A stretch of 64,000 nt of DNA, from the NCBI GenBank assembly GCA_035610365.1, contig CM069432.1, forward strand, positions 12,028,001 to 12,092,000, in the 5' to 3' direction. Source of the stretch: Aquatica leii. Taxonomy: Eukaryota > Arthropoda > Insecta > Coleoptera > Lampyridae. A model generated the notes under the pieces. That model did not search any database, was not told the DNA's origin, and worked only from the letters and a program-made list of their open reading frames with translations. Positions 22,930-34,190 of the stretch are shown one piece after another. The first letter of the stretch is position 1, and every line of letters starts with the position of its first letter. Made by a program: the position numbers and the translations under genes.

Positions 22930-23914
22930 TTATTCATCGAATAAAATATTTTCAGCAACCAGCCTATTAATTTCGCTTTCCACTTTACCTTCCAAGGAAA
23001 ATGGTAGTCGACGGGGTTTACAAAATTTTGGTTCTGTGTCCATTTTTATTTTTAAATCGACCACTGCTTCCGTAAATGTCCCTAATTTGTCATTAAAGAC
23101 TTGAGGATATCGATTAATAAGCTTGCCAACGTTCTGTATTGCTTTTAAGATGTGCTGAACCAATCACGACCCAAAATTGGCGGTCCCCCATATTTAATTA
23201 CGAAAATATGGATTGGCTACCTTCTATTTGAGCTTTCGATTGTCATTAAAACAACACCTAATGGATTTATGAATTCACCACTGTAAGATTTTAGTTTAAT
23301 GTCCGTTTTGTTTAAATACGCGCCGGGGAACAGTTTATTAAATAAAAAGTCATTTATCGCGAATACCGCAGTTCTTGTGTCTAGCTCGAATTGCAGGTAC
23401 ACATCATTTGAACATACGTCCACTAAAATCGGTTCCTCAACACGTAATTTATCCTTCAAATTACTAATCGGCAACAATTGTTCGTTATCAATGCCGAAAC
23501 TGTACGAAGTGTCTACAAAATGAGAGTTTATTGGTTTACGTTGAGCGTTATTACTACTACAAACGCTTTGTAAATATCCTTTTTTTCTACATTTATGGCA
23601 ATGATAGTTTTTGTAATTACAGTTTGTTGACACATGTGAGTTTTGTCCGCGCACATGACATTTACCCACTTTGCGAGAAGTATTAAAATGTGACTTCTTA
23701 CCTTTTTGTAGCTTGGTTTTCGTTTCTTTACCTACTTGGTGAACGTCCACAGGTTCCGATTTGATAGCTGCCACCGACGTTGATGGACCTCCCAAACGCC
23801 TTTGGAAAAATTTCCCTGATCGTCACCCTTACGACCTGATCGCGTCACCTCCAATGTTTCATATGTTTTAGCCTGCTTTTCCGCTTCTTGGAATGTAATG
23901 TTTTCGTCGCTCAA
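22930..23914 (-). pseudogene. Ty3/gypsy gag C-terminus, protease and RT start
   Basis: Reading leftward: a gag tail (TFQEAEKQAKTYETLE), then two zinc knuckles CHVRGQNSHVSTNC (first one degenerate) and CHKCRKKGYLQSVC. The protease is at FELDTRTAVFAI, with Arg where the active-site Gly of DTG belongs. After a break at 23163-23217 the RT opening follows, ending RLVAENILFDE at 22930. The RT palm and RNase H are completely absent between 22930 and 22894. An internal deletion has joined the RT start to the integrase zinc domain. The gag N-terminus is cut by the hAT at 23905. Confidence 0.85.
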
Positions 23915-25257
23915 AGAATTCCCTTAAGCAACAATACTGTTGAAAGACGTATTGATGAAATCAGTTCTGATATTGAAAGCTTCTTGTGTAATTATTTGCA
24001 TTTCTCTATGCAACTGGACGTGTCAACTTTACTTAGTAATGCAGCATTATTATTGGCATATGTTCGTTTTATTCTGAATCAAGAAATCTACGAAAAACTG
24101 ATCTTCGTAAGAACTTTGACAACCGACATTAAAGGTGAACCAATATTTCATATTTTGAAGGATTACTTCATCGAAAAAGCAATCCCTTTATCAAATATAA
24201 TATCAGTAGCTACAGATGGAGCACCTGCCATGGTTGGACGTAGACTTTATCGTGAATTTATAAGCTATTTCAAGCAAAACGTTTCAAGGGTGTTAGCAAT
24301 ACATTGCGTCATCCATCGATAACATTTAGTTGCTAAAAATTTGACTGTTAGATTGCATGAATTTCTTCAATTAGTCATTGATGCAGTAAACCAAATCCGA
24401 AACAACGCGTTAAACACGCGGTTATTTGCGCAGTTGTATGAACAAAATGACGAAAACTTTCATCAATTACTCCTTTACACTGAAGTATGCTGGCTGTCGA
24501 AAGGCTTATGTTTGACAAGTTTTTTTGCACTTTTTGAGACTATTTTAGAATTTCTGGATACTAAAGATAAAATTTTAAAAAACAATTTAATGAAGTGGAA
24601 AACAGACATCGCCTATTTAGCAGATTTGTTTACAATATTTAATATGGTTAATTTGCAGTTACAAGGCGATAGTCTAAATTTGATTAAAACAAATTCCATC
24701 TTATCAGCGTTGCTTGAAGCATTTGAAATTGAAGATGTCAATGTCAATGAAGCAAAATATTGGACGAGGCGAATTTTCCCAGTTCCTCAATTTGTCATAG
24801 ACAAACTGCCAGAAAAACAACATTTCAACCTACGATTAACATTTAAATGCCCTTTATTCAGATTTTGAAACTAGATTTGAGGATGTTTTGACTATGGTGA
24901 TAACCACCGTGGACCCATATGGTGACATAGAAAAAGCGAATGTCATAATACAAGAGGAACTGACTGAACTTAGTACAAACGAAGAACTTAAGGTTCAGTT
25001 TAAAAACGGATATCAGCAATTCTGGCTGCAAAACAACATACCCGTACTTATCCCGTATTAAGGAATATAGCGAGGAAATTTCTTTTCAATCGTCATACCT
25101 AGTGGAAAGGGGGTTCAGCGCTGTTACCAATCTCCTAACGAAAAAAAGAAACAGACTGGACATCATTAGCCGAGGACATTTAAGATTAAACGTTACAAAA
25201 TTGACGACAAATATTGATAATTTATTATTAAAGCATCACGTTTATCCTTCTCGCTAA
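23905..25257 (+). pseudogene. hAT-family transposase relic
   Basis: This is a hAT transposase of the ZBED/FAM200-like type. Visible are the first catalytic region (TTDIKGEP, then ISVATDGAPAMVGR, 24120-24240), CVIHR with a following stop at 24320-24322 (consistent with CAA to TAA), and a long alpha-helical insertion domain (24341-24868). After frameshifts, the dimerisation segment YLVERGFSAVTNLLTKKRN reads near 25098-25155. It ends NLLLKHHVYPSR at 25257. The N-terminal BED zinc finger is missing, because the frame starts abruptly at the junction with the gypsy gag. Confidence 0.88.
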
Positions 25258-25513
25258 AAACATTTACTTATTGCTTAGTTTATTTTATGTTTTGTATATT
25301 TTATATAACAGATACAAAATTTTATTTTGAGTAGTTTTAATTTAAATTCAATCAATAAATGTATAAAACTTAACATGTGTTTTTACTTTAAGTTTTTAAC
25401 ACTTCACTACAGTTAGAAATTTACAAAAAATCAATATTAGGTAAGTAGGGGGTCTACTCAAAACCGAAAAACATGGCAAGGGGTCTACGACACAAAAAGT
25501 TTGGGAACCTCTG
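25258..25513 (+). repeat. hAT 3' UTR and right terminal repeat
   Basis: The right end reads inward as CAGAGGTTCCCAAACTTTTT from 25513. This is a terminal repeat typical of hAT elements of this group. No matching left end is present near 23905, so the copy is 5'-truncated. Confidence 0.75.
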
Positions 25514-27146
25514 ACATAGACTATAGCTGTGGAGCTGTACTACAAACAAGTAGGTAATAGCCATGATTGACTTTAAAACTTCCAAATGCAAATGCTAAGA
25601 AAATTGTAAACTCTCTTAAATATGTTACCTAGTCATATAAAGACCGTTAAAAAGAAGTCAAAATAGTTGTTAGTCCTGCAGGCACACAAGTTTTAAATTT
25701 TCTGTAATCACATACAGACCTAAAAAAAGAAAAAAACTTGCTAAAAAGAAGTTTGCATCGAACCCCTTTAATAAAAAAACAAATTAAAAAGTTTTCTTCT
25801 CTACAAACTATAAAAAGTAAAATTAAATTCTGTTTCATTACAGTCAGTGAAACGTAGAATGAATATAATAAATTAGATTAAATCGTCTTTATATAGATTT
25901 TATTCTAACATATTGAGACCAAATGAATTATATTAAGACATTCATTTAATTCAATGTAAGAGAATGTGGGTGTAATCAATAGTAGAATTTTACCTGCAGG
26001 TGTCACATAAAACCGTCAATTTCAGCAATGCTCGCATGTATGTAATCTATGTAACTGCCACTCATTGTCATAATGAAAATGAAATAGCTTTAATTTATCA
26101 AGCTTGAGCTATAGCAAAAAGCAATTACATTTTTATTGCCTTGAAAATTAAGAAAGTCTTCATTCTTTTTTAAAATATATTTAAACATCCTAATATAACA
26201 AAAACAAATTCATAGATAAATAAGTTTATATTCTTATCTGTAGATATTTTTTGTAAAAACAAATACAAAATAATAAGTATATGCATCTAACAAGTATACA
26301 TCTACTACACTGCATTACGCCACTTGCTAATGTCATTGTTACGAAATTTAGGTCATTTACTTCAACAAGTGGCTATTTTATTATGTACACGTGTAAATTA
26401 TTATAGTGCATCAACTTATATTAGTACTACAGTAATTGTTATTTATCTTAAACTCCAAATTACTGCGAACTACACTTCAACCCTACAATTAAAACATGAA
26501 GTTTATGTTATCAACACAAAAAATTAAATATGACTTCTTACAAAATTACTTTAAGTAACATTAAATAATCAACTATAACTTATTTCTTAGATACAAAATT
26601 CTCAATCATTTGTTCAACTTGTTACGGACGAAATTTTCTTTACGTACGCCTATGTATTTCAACGTGAAATTAGATTCGGGTAGACGCCCTCTAACGACCG
26701 TTTTCTCGTTGCTTGTCATTTGGCGGAAAATCGTCACACGTAAATGATATAAAATGGTCTGTACGCATTGAATAGTTATGTTATCCATTACCATCTGGAA
26801 AACCAATTATAATTAGTGAATTATCGAATTTATTCGAAGCGTTACAGGGTAAGCTACTGCCGTCTGTTAGTGAAAATTCGTTCGTAATTCTTTCTTCCTT
26901 TTAACAGCCATTTTGCGTTCCTTCCTTTTACATCTGTTACCTTATCGATAAATGGCTATCGTAAACGACTGCTAAATAAGTCAGCACGTTGCCGTACACG
27001 GGCACTGGCGGAAGGCGATTTCCACGCCACGAAATTGGGGTCTTGCGGAGCCTTCCAGGGCAAATAGTGCTATACGTGGATGACACGACGTGACTTGTAT
27101 TAACCACATATTTGTGGTCCCACTATATTCAGTAGTCGATACCGAA
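25514..27146. other. Interval without recognisable genes
   Basis: AT-rich to 26600. A minus-strand frame at 26606-26806 (66 codons) has no motif I recognise. 26820-27140 has higher GC and may be part of the neighbouring repeat family. No gene is supported. Confidence 0.4.
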
Positions 27147-28200
27147 TTACGAAGGGATGAACCTCGACAAATATTTGGATGGGACGATGCTAACTTTATC
27201 TTTATAAGGCTTATGGTTATAACTAATTAAACCACAGACAAGGGGTACCACAGCATTCGACAACCGGTTTATATTATTTATACTTTCTTGTACCTTAAGT
27301 AACGATTGTTGTAGATCTTGATTTCGTGAGACATTAGTTTGACACGATTTGCGATTCAGATTGTTTACAGGATTGTGTGTGTCGGGGAAAGCGCTTTCTT
27401 CGCACAAGTGGAAGTTCCTGTGTTTATGGTAAGTGATTTTATATGTTTTATTTCGTAGTCAACCAGGTCACTCACGAAACTTTTGCTATTAGTTCTGTAA
27501 TTATCGATATTGTTGTTTACCAGTTAGGTAGTAAATTTTACTTATGTTGAGTTGCGCATGCTGTGTACTACCAACGAATTGATTAACGTTAGTGCTATAT
27601 TAATTCCGCACGCTTTGTTACGATAAGTTAACATTACTGTAGTAATTTATTATCACTGTGTTTGATTGTCAATAATGCCATATTACTAATTATTTTGTGT
27701 ACTTCGCATATTGTATGCAGACGAAATTTACTACCATCTACTCTTCGCTATTCATGTCAACGTAATCTACGTATGTATTGTGTGTTGCCGATACTTCGGA
27801 TATTTAGTTATACTCGGACTAAAATTATTCTTGGTCCTGCTATCCAATTGTTATCAATTCAAACGTTAATCTATTTATCATTATAGAGGAATTAAAGTGA
27901 AATTGTTATTAACGATTTAGTTTTTTTTCTTTCGCTTCTTTCAGCATTACGAACCTAACATCTTGTTACAAGTTTATACCGTCTGTCTTGAGCGGGACAG
28001 AAGTGACTTTGGATAAGCTCTGGCGCCCTTAAGTATCTTTTCGATATTATCTATGAACCCTCCCCTCTCACCGACTATTGTGAGTTGGCCGTGCAGGTTC
28101 GTAAAATAGCAAAAAGCTTGTAACAAACTCTCATAATGAGCACTATAATTTGTTACAAACTTCTAGCTGGCGTCGACCTTACCTATCTCACTTTGTCGAA
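27147..28200 (+). repeat. Unnamed interspersed repeat, copy 1
   Basis: It shares scattered but collinear blocks with 46430-47310: CAGCATTCGA..ACCGGTT, a GTAAGT after the conserved CAAGT..TAG segment (27429 here), GCGCATGCTGTG, a GTCTG..ACAGAAG block, TGGCGCCC (28021-28028) and CTCCGACTA-like text after it. TGGCGCCC suits a lysine-tRNA primer site, so the block could be an LTR plus leader of a retroelement. The minus strand is open from 27407 to 27147 with a peptide partly conserved in the other copy. Class undetermined. Confidence 0.55.
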
Positions 28201-29319
28201 GAGTAGATGAGGATCTAGATTTCTAGATATAAGTTATATTAGTAACTTAACTTGATATCCAATCATTCGCTTATAGAACCGTTTGGCTGGGTAAGTAAGA
28301 AAAAACGACTTCAAGTTCGTAACTAAAAAGGATCCTTAACGACACGCGAAAGCAAATGTAAGACAACAAGTGAAATAAAGAGAAAAAAATTATTTTAATA
28401 ACGACAGCTAGTTCACAACAATAATATCGCAGTAACGTTTAATAGCACCACGAGGTAACATAAAGCAAATACAAATACAGTACAACCTCGATCATACGGA
28501 TTAATAAAAACACAGGCTGGTCCGGATTAGAAAAAATCGGAATTTTGGAAGCAACACATTTATTGAAACTATTATCTTTAACAACAAAATTTATTTAGAA
28601 AAAATACATTTAGAGATAGAACTCGGTGAAATTTATAAAATGCAGGTTGTTAAGGCAAAACTGCGCATGTCCGTATTAGAACGCAAGGGTTACCAGTGGT
28701 ATAAAAAACGGACACTTCCCTTTCGGTTTTCGCTGCATTCATTAGGCAAAAATTCAATTTATTGTTTGTGTAAATGGTATTTATCTTGTATAAATGGTGT
28801 AAATAAACGTTGAGTGTACATATGAATTCAGTTTACGTGTCATTTATTTACACAAGAACGCTACAATAACAACAAAAAACAAGTAAGGAACTGCTAGCTA
28901 TTACATTGTTTTTTATTTGTTTATTTTTACTCTTTGAGACAAGGGAACCGAATTACTTTTTGAAAATAATATATTTTCCAAATGAGAGTACGCAATAATA
29001 GCATTTATTCGATCGAATACGTAATACGTAACATGATAACATGAATTGTGTAAACTCAAAAAAATCTGATTTTATTCATGTTTAAGCTTGAAATTTGGCT
29101 TGCAACAAGCCAACGAGCGAACAAGCGTTTTTTTCCTGTCTGAGCTTGCAATGTACGAAACTTTATATATTTAAGCGCTGCATCGGTCACGATTTCATTT
29201 GTTGTCTGATGCCCGATCGATAATTAACTTAGTGAAGTGAAAAGGTGCATGGGGTAAAAGATATCTGCTTTTGAAACTTTAGTTTTTTGTAGTTTTACAG
29301 ACTTTATAGTGATGTGTTT
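28201..29319. other. Interval with a pogo-like end
   Basis: No gene is seen. The only recognisable item is a terminal-repeat-like string at 28478-28540. Near 28100-28160 a short inverted repeat (AGCTTGTAACAAAC and GTTTGTAACAAATT-like) marks the end of the preceding repeat. Confidence 0.4.
28478..28560 (+). repeat. Orphan pogo/Tigger-type terminal repeat
   Basis: CAGTACAACCTCGATCATAC after TA, followed by GGATTA..GGTCCGGATTAG, has the form of pogo/Tigger-type DNA transposon ends. No transposase or opposite end is found nearby. Confidence 0.5.
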
Positions 29320-30010
29320 TGTGTTGTGAATAAAGGTGAGTTCATCTAAAATTAATTTTTTATTTTAGATTTATTAAAACATTAAAGACCAAAAACATGC
29401 ATCTCAAAAATCCTTTTATATTTGATTATATAAACATTATTGTTAATTAAAGTAAATTCAAACAAAATAATTGATAAGCACTAGTATTACTATTTATAAA
29501 AGTTTATAAATTTTGAAACAACTTGAAATAAATAATGTTGAGAAAATACTTTCGAGTTTGAGTTTGAGAGGTCGAAACATTTCCATTTTTCATAAATAAT
29601 TTGTCAATTTGTTTACTTACGTATTCATTTCTTTACAGTATACAGGATGTCAGAAAAAAGAAAAAAATGTCTGGATACCAGAATTTGCTAAATAAAAGAA
29701 CACGAGAAGAAGAACTGGAAAACCATGTCAAAATTACGAATTTTTTTTCAAAACCCGAGTCTACTTTGCCAAATATTAATAACAACAATAATACAGCTGA
29801 ATCACGATATTCTGTACTTGAAACAAATATCAGCAGCAGACAAGAAACTGATCTTGTAGAAAGCAATCCATCAACATCTTCAAGGAAAATATGAGTGAAC
29901 TTTTGAAAAATGCTGCACTATGGCCAAAGAAATTACGTCTTAATAATATTCAAAAATTAGTAGAACGCGGCTCTGCTCATTACACAGCCCAACAAAATAA
30001 AATTTTTGTC
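29320..30010 (+). pseudogene. hAT (ZMYM1-like) transposase, N-terminal part
   Basis: This is the start of a hAT-type protein of the kind annotated as zinc finger MYM-type 1-like. An AAAGGTGAGT donor at about 29332 and a pyrimidine-rich acceptor ending at 29639 suggest a 5' UTR intron. After it ATG at 29647 opens MSEKRKK, and the protein continues, one base out of phase in the A-run, as SGYQNLLNKRTREEELENH. A further frameshift near 29890 leads to LLKNAALWPKKLRLNNIQKL and VERGSAHYTAQQ, then the frame ends at the inserted element. The TTF zinc finger resumes at 34456. Confidence 0.7.
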
Positions 30011-30204
30011 TTGGTGTCGGAAAAGTAAGAACTGATTCTGAACATTTGTGATGTGCTGATTCCAAAAATACCTGGTTTTTTTTCGTAGCAGCTCCAGTTT
30101 TTGAGATATTGGCTAATTGGTATTAGTTCTGATAAAACGCAAAAATATTGAAATAGTGATATCTATAGAGGCCAAAAGTAAAATTTCCTACCTAAATAAT
30201 TAAA

Positions 30205-30560
30205 ATTTAATGAGCTAGTTTGAATTACTTGGTATTATTCATTACTGTAAAACCCGACATTCCTATACCCCTATCAAAAACTAATTAATTCGTCGTATTA
30301 CCTCGCAAATATCTCTGCTTTACGAGGTACAATTTATATAACGAAATTAGAATCTAATTAGCCAGTTTGAGTTATTTGGTATTTATTCATTTGTGTAAAA
30401 CTCAACATTCTTATAATTACTTCCATTAAAACCTAATGAACACACAGCTATATTAACTCGTATTTTTGCTTTACGAAGTACATTTAGCTATTTAGTTTAC
30501 GTAGCTGAAGTTGTGGTATCATTTGGTGTTGTTCAGTGATAAAACATACATTTAATTAAA
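30205..30560 (+). repeat. About 146-bp degenerate tandem repeat, 2.4 copies
   Basis: Units begin AGTTTGAATTACTTGGTATT (about 30213), AGTTTGAGTTATTTGGTATT (about 30364) and a third partial GAAGTTGTGGTATCATTTGG (about 30510). Each is followed by a GTAAAAC..ACATTC block and a GCTTTACGA block in the full copies. They sit directly upstream of the ORF at 30564, where promoter or transposase-binding sites would be expected. Confidence 0.65.
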
Positions 30561-30563
30561 ACT

Positions 30564-30797
30564 ATGGCATTCAGAAGCAAACGTAGTTGTGTGAATCATC
30601 CAGACGTTTTTTGCTATGTATGTGGCGAGTACACTTTTAAAGAAAGTAGAAAGCCTATTTCTGATTGTGTGAGAAGAAGTTATCTGGCCTATTTTGGCGT
30701 TCACTTGGGTGACCAAGATAAATCTTGGGCTCCACATTTCGTATGTAAAACATGTATTGAACGTCTGCGTCAGTGGACAGTTGGAAAGAGAAAGTGT
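30564..30797 (+). pseudogene. Element-X protein, N-terminal Cys-rich segment
   Basis: MAFRSKRSCVNHPDVFCYVC opens a frame with paired cysteines (CVNHPDVFCYVC, then HFVCKTCIERL), suggesting a zinc-binding N-terminal domain. The ATG at 30564 follows a short AT-rich leader. The frame reads to VGKRKC, where a 1.9-kb insertion interrupts it at 30798. The protein resumes at 32716 without loss of phase. Related proteins occur as uncharacterised multi-copy genes in many invertebrates, as I recall. The function is unknown, but the repeat ends point to a mobile-element protein. Confidence 0.7.
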
Positions 30798-32715
30798 TGT
30801 TACATGCCAAAGTTAACACAAAGTCACTGCCTGAAATGAGGTAACATAAACGATGTTGTGCTACTAGCTCAATGGAGATGGGGTGGGTTATTATTTAAAA
30901 TTCCGTGATAAATTGGAAACGAGATTGACATAAAATCGAACTAAAACGGTAAAAAACTCAAAAATCGGTAAGGGCGCCAATCAAGGTCACGATGAGGGTA
31001 GCTTCCGGACCCCTGATTATCCGAAAGCTCATCTGGTTGGTTACAACCCCGGAACTTACCTTGAGTTGTAACTATTCTGAAATACACTTAAAAACAAAAA
31101 AAAATTACGTATGCGGCAGCTGAATGAATAAAAGCTCTTTACATTTAACAATTTAACATTTATTGATTGAATATTTTAAAAAAAAACAAGTAATAAAGAA
31201 AATTAAACAAATTTGAATAAAAGAAATGAAATAATCTTAAGCAAAACAAACAAAACAAACAAAAATGAACAATCTAAACACAAAAATTAAAATGTATAAA
31301 AAGAAAATACTACTATAATAGCGTTAACTCGGCGTTTTCAAATAAAACATAACAGAAATAAATTTCAAGGCCTTGACCGCATAAATAACGAACAATTCGA
31401 TTAAACTAAAAATACAAGTCATAAAATATATGTCCGAACTTGTTTCGAACTAAACGTACAAACAAATTATACTTTACAAATCGTTACATTATCTTTTATA
31501 TGGAAAACGATTTACTTTTACATACGCACAAAACCAAAAATTAATCCAATTTAACTTCCCGTAAACACCTTTAAGTGTTACTCGAAATAATTAAATTTAA
31601 CGTTAGTCGTAACTCAATCGGCTCAAATTCAAAGCTTTTACTGCATTTCAATCGCGGGTCACTACACGATAATAACCAAAATCGATAAATACCTTTACTT
31701 AATTGTAGAAACCAGGTGAACTGCGGATCACAGTGGTTTTCGGAAGCTATGACCTTAGATTGACTTCGGCCGCTCCAGGAGTACCGTAGTTGGAAACGGG
31801 CTCGATGGAATCCCCAAACAATAGAACACCAACGGAAGATTTATTTCACAATCTAATTTATAACCGCACAACGGCGAAATTAGGATTTTTCCACATACCA
31901 CATCGACATTAAATCCCTCAAACGTGACAGTTTATTTTTAGAAACCATGAAGTCTATATATAAACCGTACATTACGAAGTTTGAAAAATTAACATTTTCA
32001 CCACAACACTTAATTTTCACGATTTCTACTTCCGCGGCATTACCTAACGATAGGGTAAAAGTACCCTAATCACTCCACTACATCTCAATCCCCGGTACTT
32101 CTTAATTGCGACCCACGATTCATCCCCAAAACCAAAATTTTACTTCTTTTAAAACTTCGTCTTCCCACCTAATTTCCTCAACTTGCGCGGTAACATCTTT
32201 GTAAAAGATAGAACATTAAACAAACGAACTTAACAAAGATGAACACTATAATTGGCCGCGTGCATCTTGACACGTAGACCTTGACAAAAACATTTCCCAT
32301 CAAAATGCTTAGCTCGCTTATTTGCAGGTGGCCCATAATAGCGCTTAATCAAATAGCCCAACATAAACAAAGTGTAAATAACAAGAAAATTGGATCAACT
32401 TACATTCCCAAAAGGAAGTCGTAAATTATACAGAATTGTTATTTTACTGAGATAAATAAGTAAAATACTAAATCAAAATCAAAACCACGGAACTTTATGC
32501 ATTCAAAAGAAAATACCAGTAATGATTGAAAACAACTTGAAATACCAATAAACTTAAATCACACGCAATACAAATAACGAGCAAAACGTTTTTGATGCTA
32601 ATCTTGCACTAATCAATCAAAGAAAACAAAAAAAAAACAAAATTCAGCCAGCAGAATCTAATTACGGGGTCTGACATAAAAAGATAGCTGCTGCAATCCC
32701 CAAACGCAGGTTACA
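30798..32715. mobile_element. Probable solo LTR, 1.9 kb
   Basis: The insertion starts TGTTACATGCC and ends CGCAGGTTACA, with the TG..CA ends of an LTR and a short inverted terminal match. It is flanked by GTGT (or AGTGT, if the shared A is counted). Removing it and one flank copy restores the host frame exactly (VGKRKC, then LKFEVPMVCREP). I see no coding sequence inside, only AT-rich DNA. A solo LTR left by recombination is the simplest reading. The length is large but possible for an LTR. Orientation is unknown. Confidence 0.7.
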
Positions 32716-33230
32716 GTGTCTAAAGTTTGAAGTACCAATGGTTTGCAGAGAACCAAGAAACCATCACGATGACTGCTATTTTTGTCTCGTGAATATCAAA
32801 GGAATCAATCGGAACAATAAACAGAAATGGCCATATCCTGATCTAGATTCAGCAAAGAGGCCTGTACTGCATAGTGAAGAAATGCTCATTCCATCATTCA
32901 GCAGTCTGCCTTCGCTCGCGGAAGATGATGCAGAACTACCCACGTTTGATGAAATTCAGTGTATGGAATCAGAAAACGACAGTGATTTTGAAGCAGATTT
33001 ATCAAGTCCGCAACGTTTCAATCAACAAGAACTGAACGATCTCATTAGAGACCTGAATCTTTCAAAGTAATCTTCTGAATTACTCGCTTCCAGATTAAAT
33101 GAGAAGAATCTACTGCAGCCAGATACCAATATTACATTTTATCGTAAAAGAGATAAGGATCTGCTGCCCTTTTACTCTGAGGAAAATAACCTGGTATTCT
33201 GTAACGATATAAGAGGACTCTTACAAAAAA
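32716..33230 (+). pseudogene. Element-X protein, middle segment
   Basis: This continues in phase from 30797: PMVCREPRNHHDDCYFCLVN has further Cys/His residues (C..H..DCYFC), consistent with a zinc-binding module. An acidic stretch follows (SLAEDDAELPTFDEIQCMES), then NDLIRDLNLSK with a TAA stop at 33068-33070. The frame goes on as SSELLASRLNEKNLLQP, then FYRKRDKDLLPFYSEENNL and CNDIRGLL, and shifts by one base near 33228. One stop and one frameshift separate it from the C-terminal part. Confidence 0.75.
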
Positions 33231-34190
33231 ATGGGCTTGTCGGAATACACACCAGACGAATTGCGCCTTTTTATAGACAGTTCCAGACGAAGTTTGAAAT
33301 GTGTGCTTTTACACAATGGTAATAAATATGGCTCAATACCCATTAGTCATTCCACCAGCATGAAGGACGAATACGAGGCAATATCACTAGTCCTGAAAAA
33401 AATTAAGTATGAAAAACATCAGTGGGTGATTTGTGTCGACCTAAAAATGGTGAACTTCCTCTTTGGACAGCAAAGTGGATATACAAAATATCCTTGTTTT
33501 TTATGTCTTTGGAACAGCAGAGCTAAGGATCAGCACTGGGTTAACAGAAATTGGCTTTTAAGAAATTTTATGACTCAAGGAAAGCAAAATGTAATCAACG
33601 AACCTTTGGTTGCGAGAGACAAAATCGTATTTCCACCCTTGCATATCAAGTTTGGGCTTATGAAGCAATTTGTGAAGACTTTAAATCGCTATGGACTTTG
33701 TTTTGGCTACTTGATTCGTAAATTTTCTGGGATTAGCACGGAAAAACTGAAAGCCGGAATATTCGATGGTCCTCAGATAAGGCAACTTATTAAAGATCCA
33801 CAATTTACCGCATCAATGAATGAAATTGAATCTAACGCTTGGTGTTCATTTGTTCAAGTTGTACAAAATTTTCTGGGGAATTATAAAGCAAAAAATTATA
33901 TGGAATTAATGGAAAATATGCTTTCAAACTTGAATATACTCGGCTGCAACATGAGCATAAAAGTTCACTACCTCTACAGCCACTTAGATCGGTTTCCAGA
34001 AAACCTAGGTGATTTAAGTGAAGAACACGGGGAAAGATTCCATCAGGACAGTAAAACTATGGAAGATCGGTATCAAGGAAGATGGGGTACATACATTATG
34101 GCCGACTACTGTTGGAGCCTTCAGCGATACTGTCCTAATAACTACCATGGTAGAAAGTCATATAAAAGAAAATTTTTAAATGATATGTAA
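33231..34190 (+). CDS. Element-X protein, C-terminal catalytic-like domain
   Basis: An open frame of 319 codons. It contains LFIDSSRRSLKCVLLHNGNK (13-32), WVICVDLKMVNFLFGQQSGY (65-84), a PCFLCLW cysteine pair (88-94), PPLHIKFGLMKQF (135-147), GIFDGPQIRQL (176-186) and EEHGERFHQD (264-273). Asp70, Asp253 and Glu268 are candidate metal-binding residues of an RNase H-like fold, but this is inference. The protein is recognisable as a multi-copy uncharacterised family in animals. The ATG at 33231 is probably internal, since the reading frame upstream (32716-33228) belongs to the same protein. No recent transposase name can be given. Confidence 0.75.
   Translation: MGLSEYTPDELRLFIDSSRRSLKCVLLHNGNKYGSIPISHSTSMKDEYEAISLVLKKIKYEKHQWVICVDLKMVNFLFGQQSGYTKYPCFLCLWNSRAKDQHWVNRNWLLRNFMTQGKQNVINEPLVARDKIVFPPLHIKFGLMKQFVKTLNRYGLCFGYLIRKFSGISTEKLKAGIFDGPQIRQLIKDPQFTASMNEIESNAWCSFVQVVQNFLGNYKAKNYMELMENMLSNLNILGCNMSIKVHYLYSHLDRFPENLGDLSEEHGERFHQDSKTMEDRYQGRWGTYIMADYCWSLQRYCPNNYHGRKSYKRKFLNDM

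Noticed and set aside
26606-26806. 66-codon minus-strand frame
   Set aside because: No recognised motif. Might belong to the repeat at 27147-28200 but cannot be supported.
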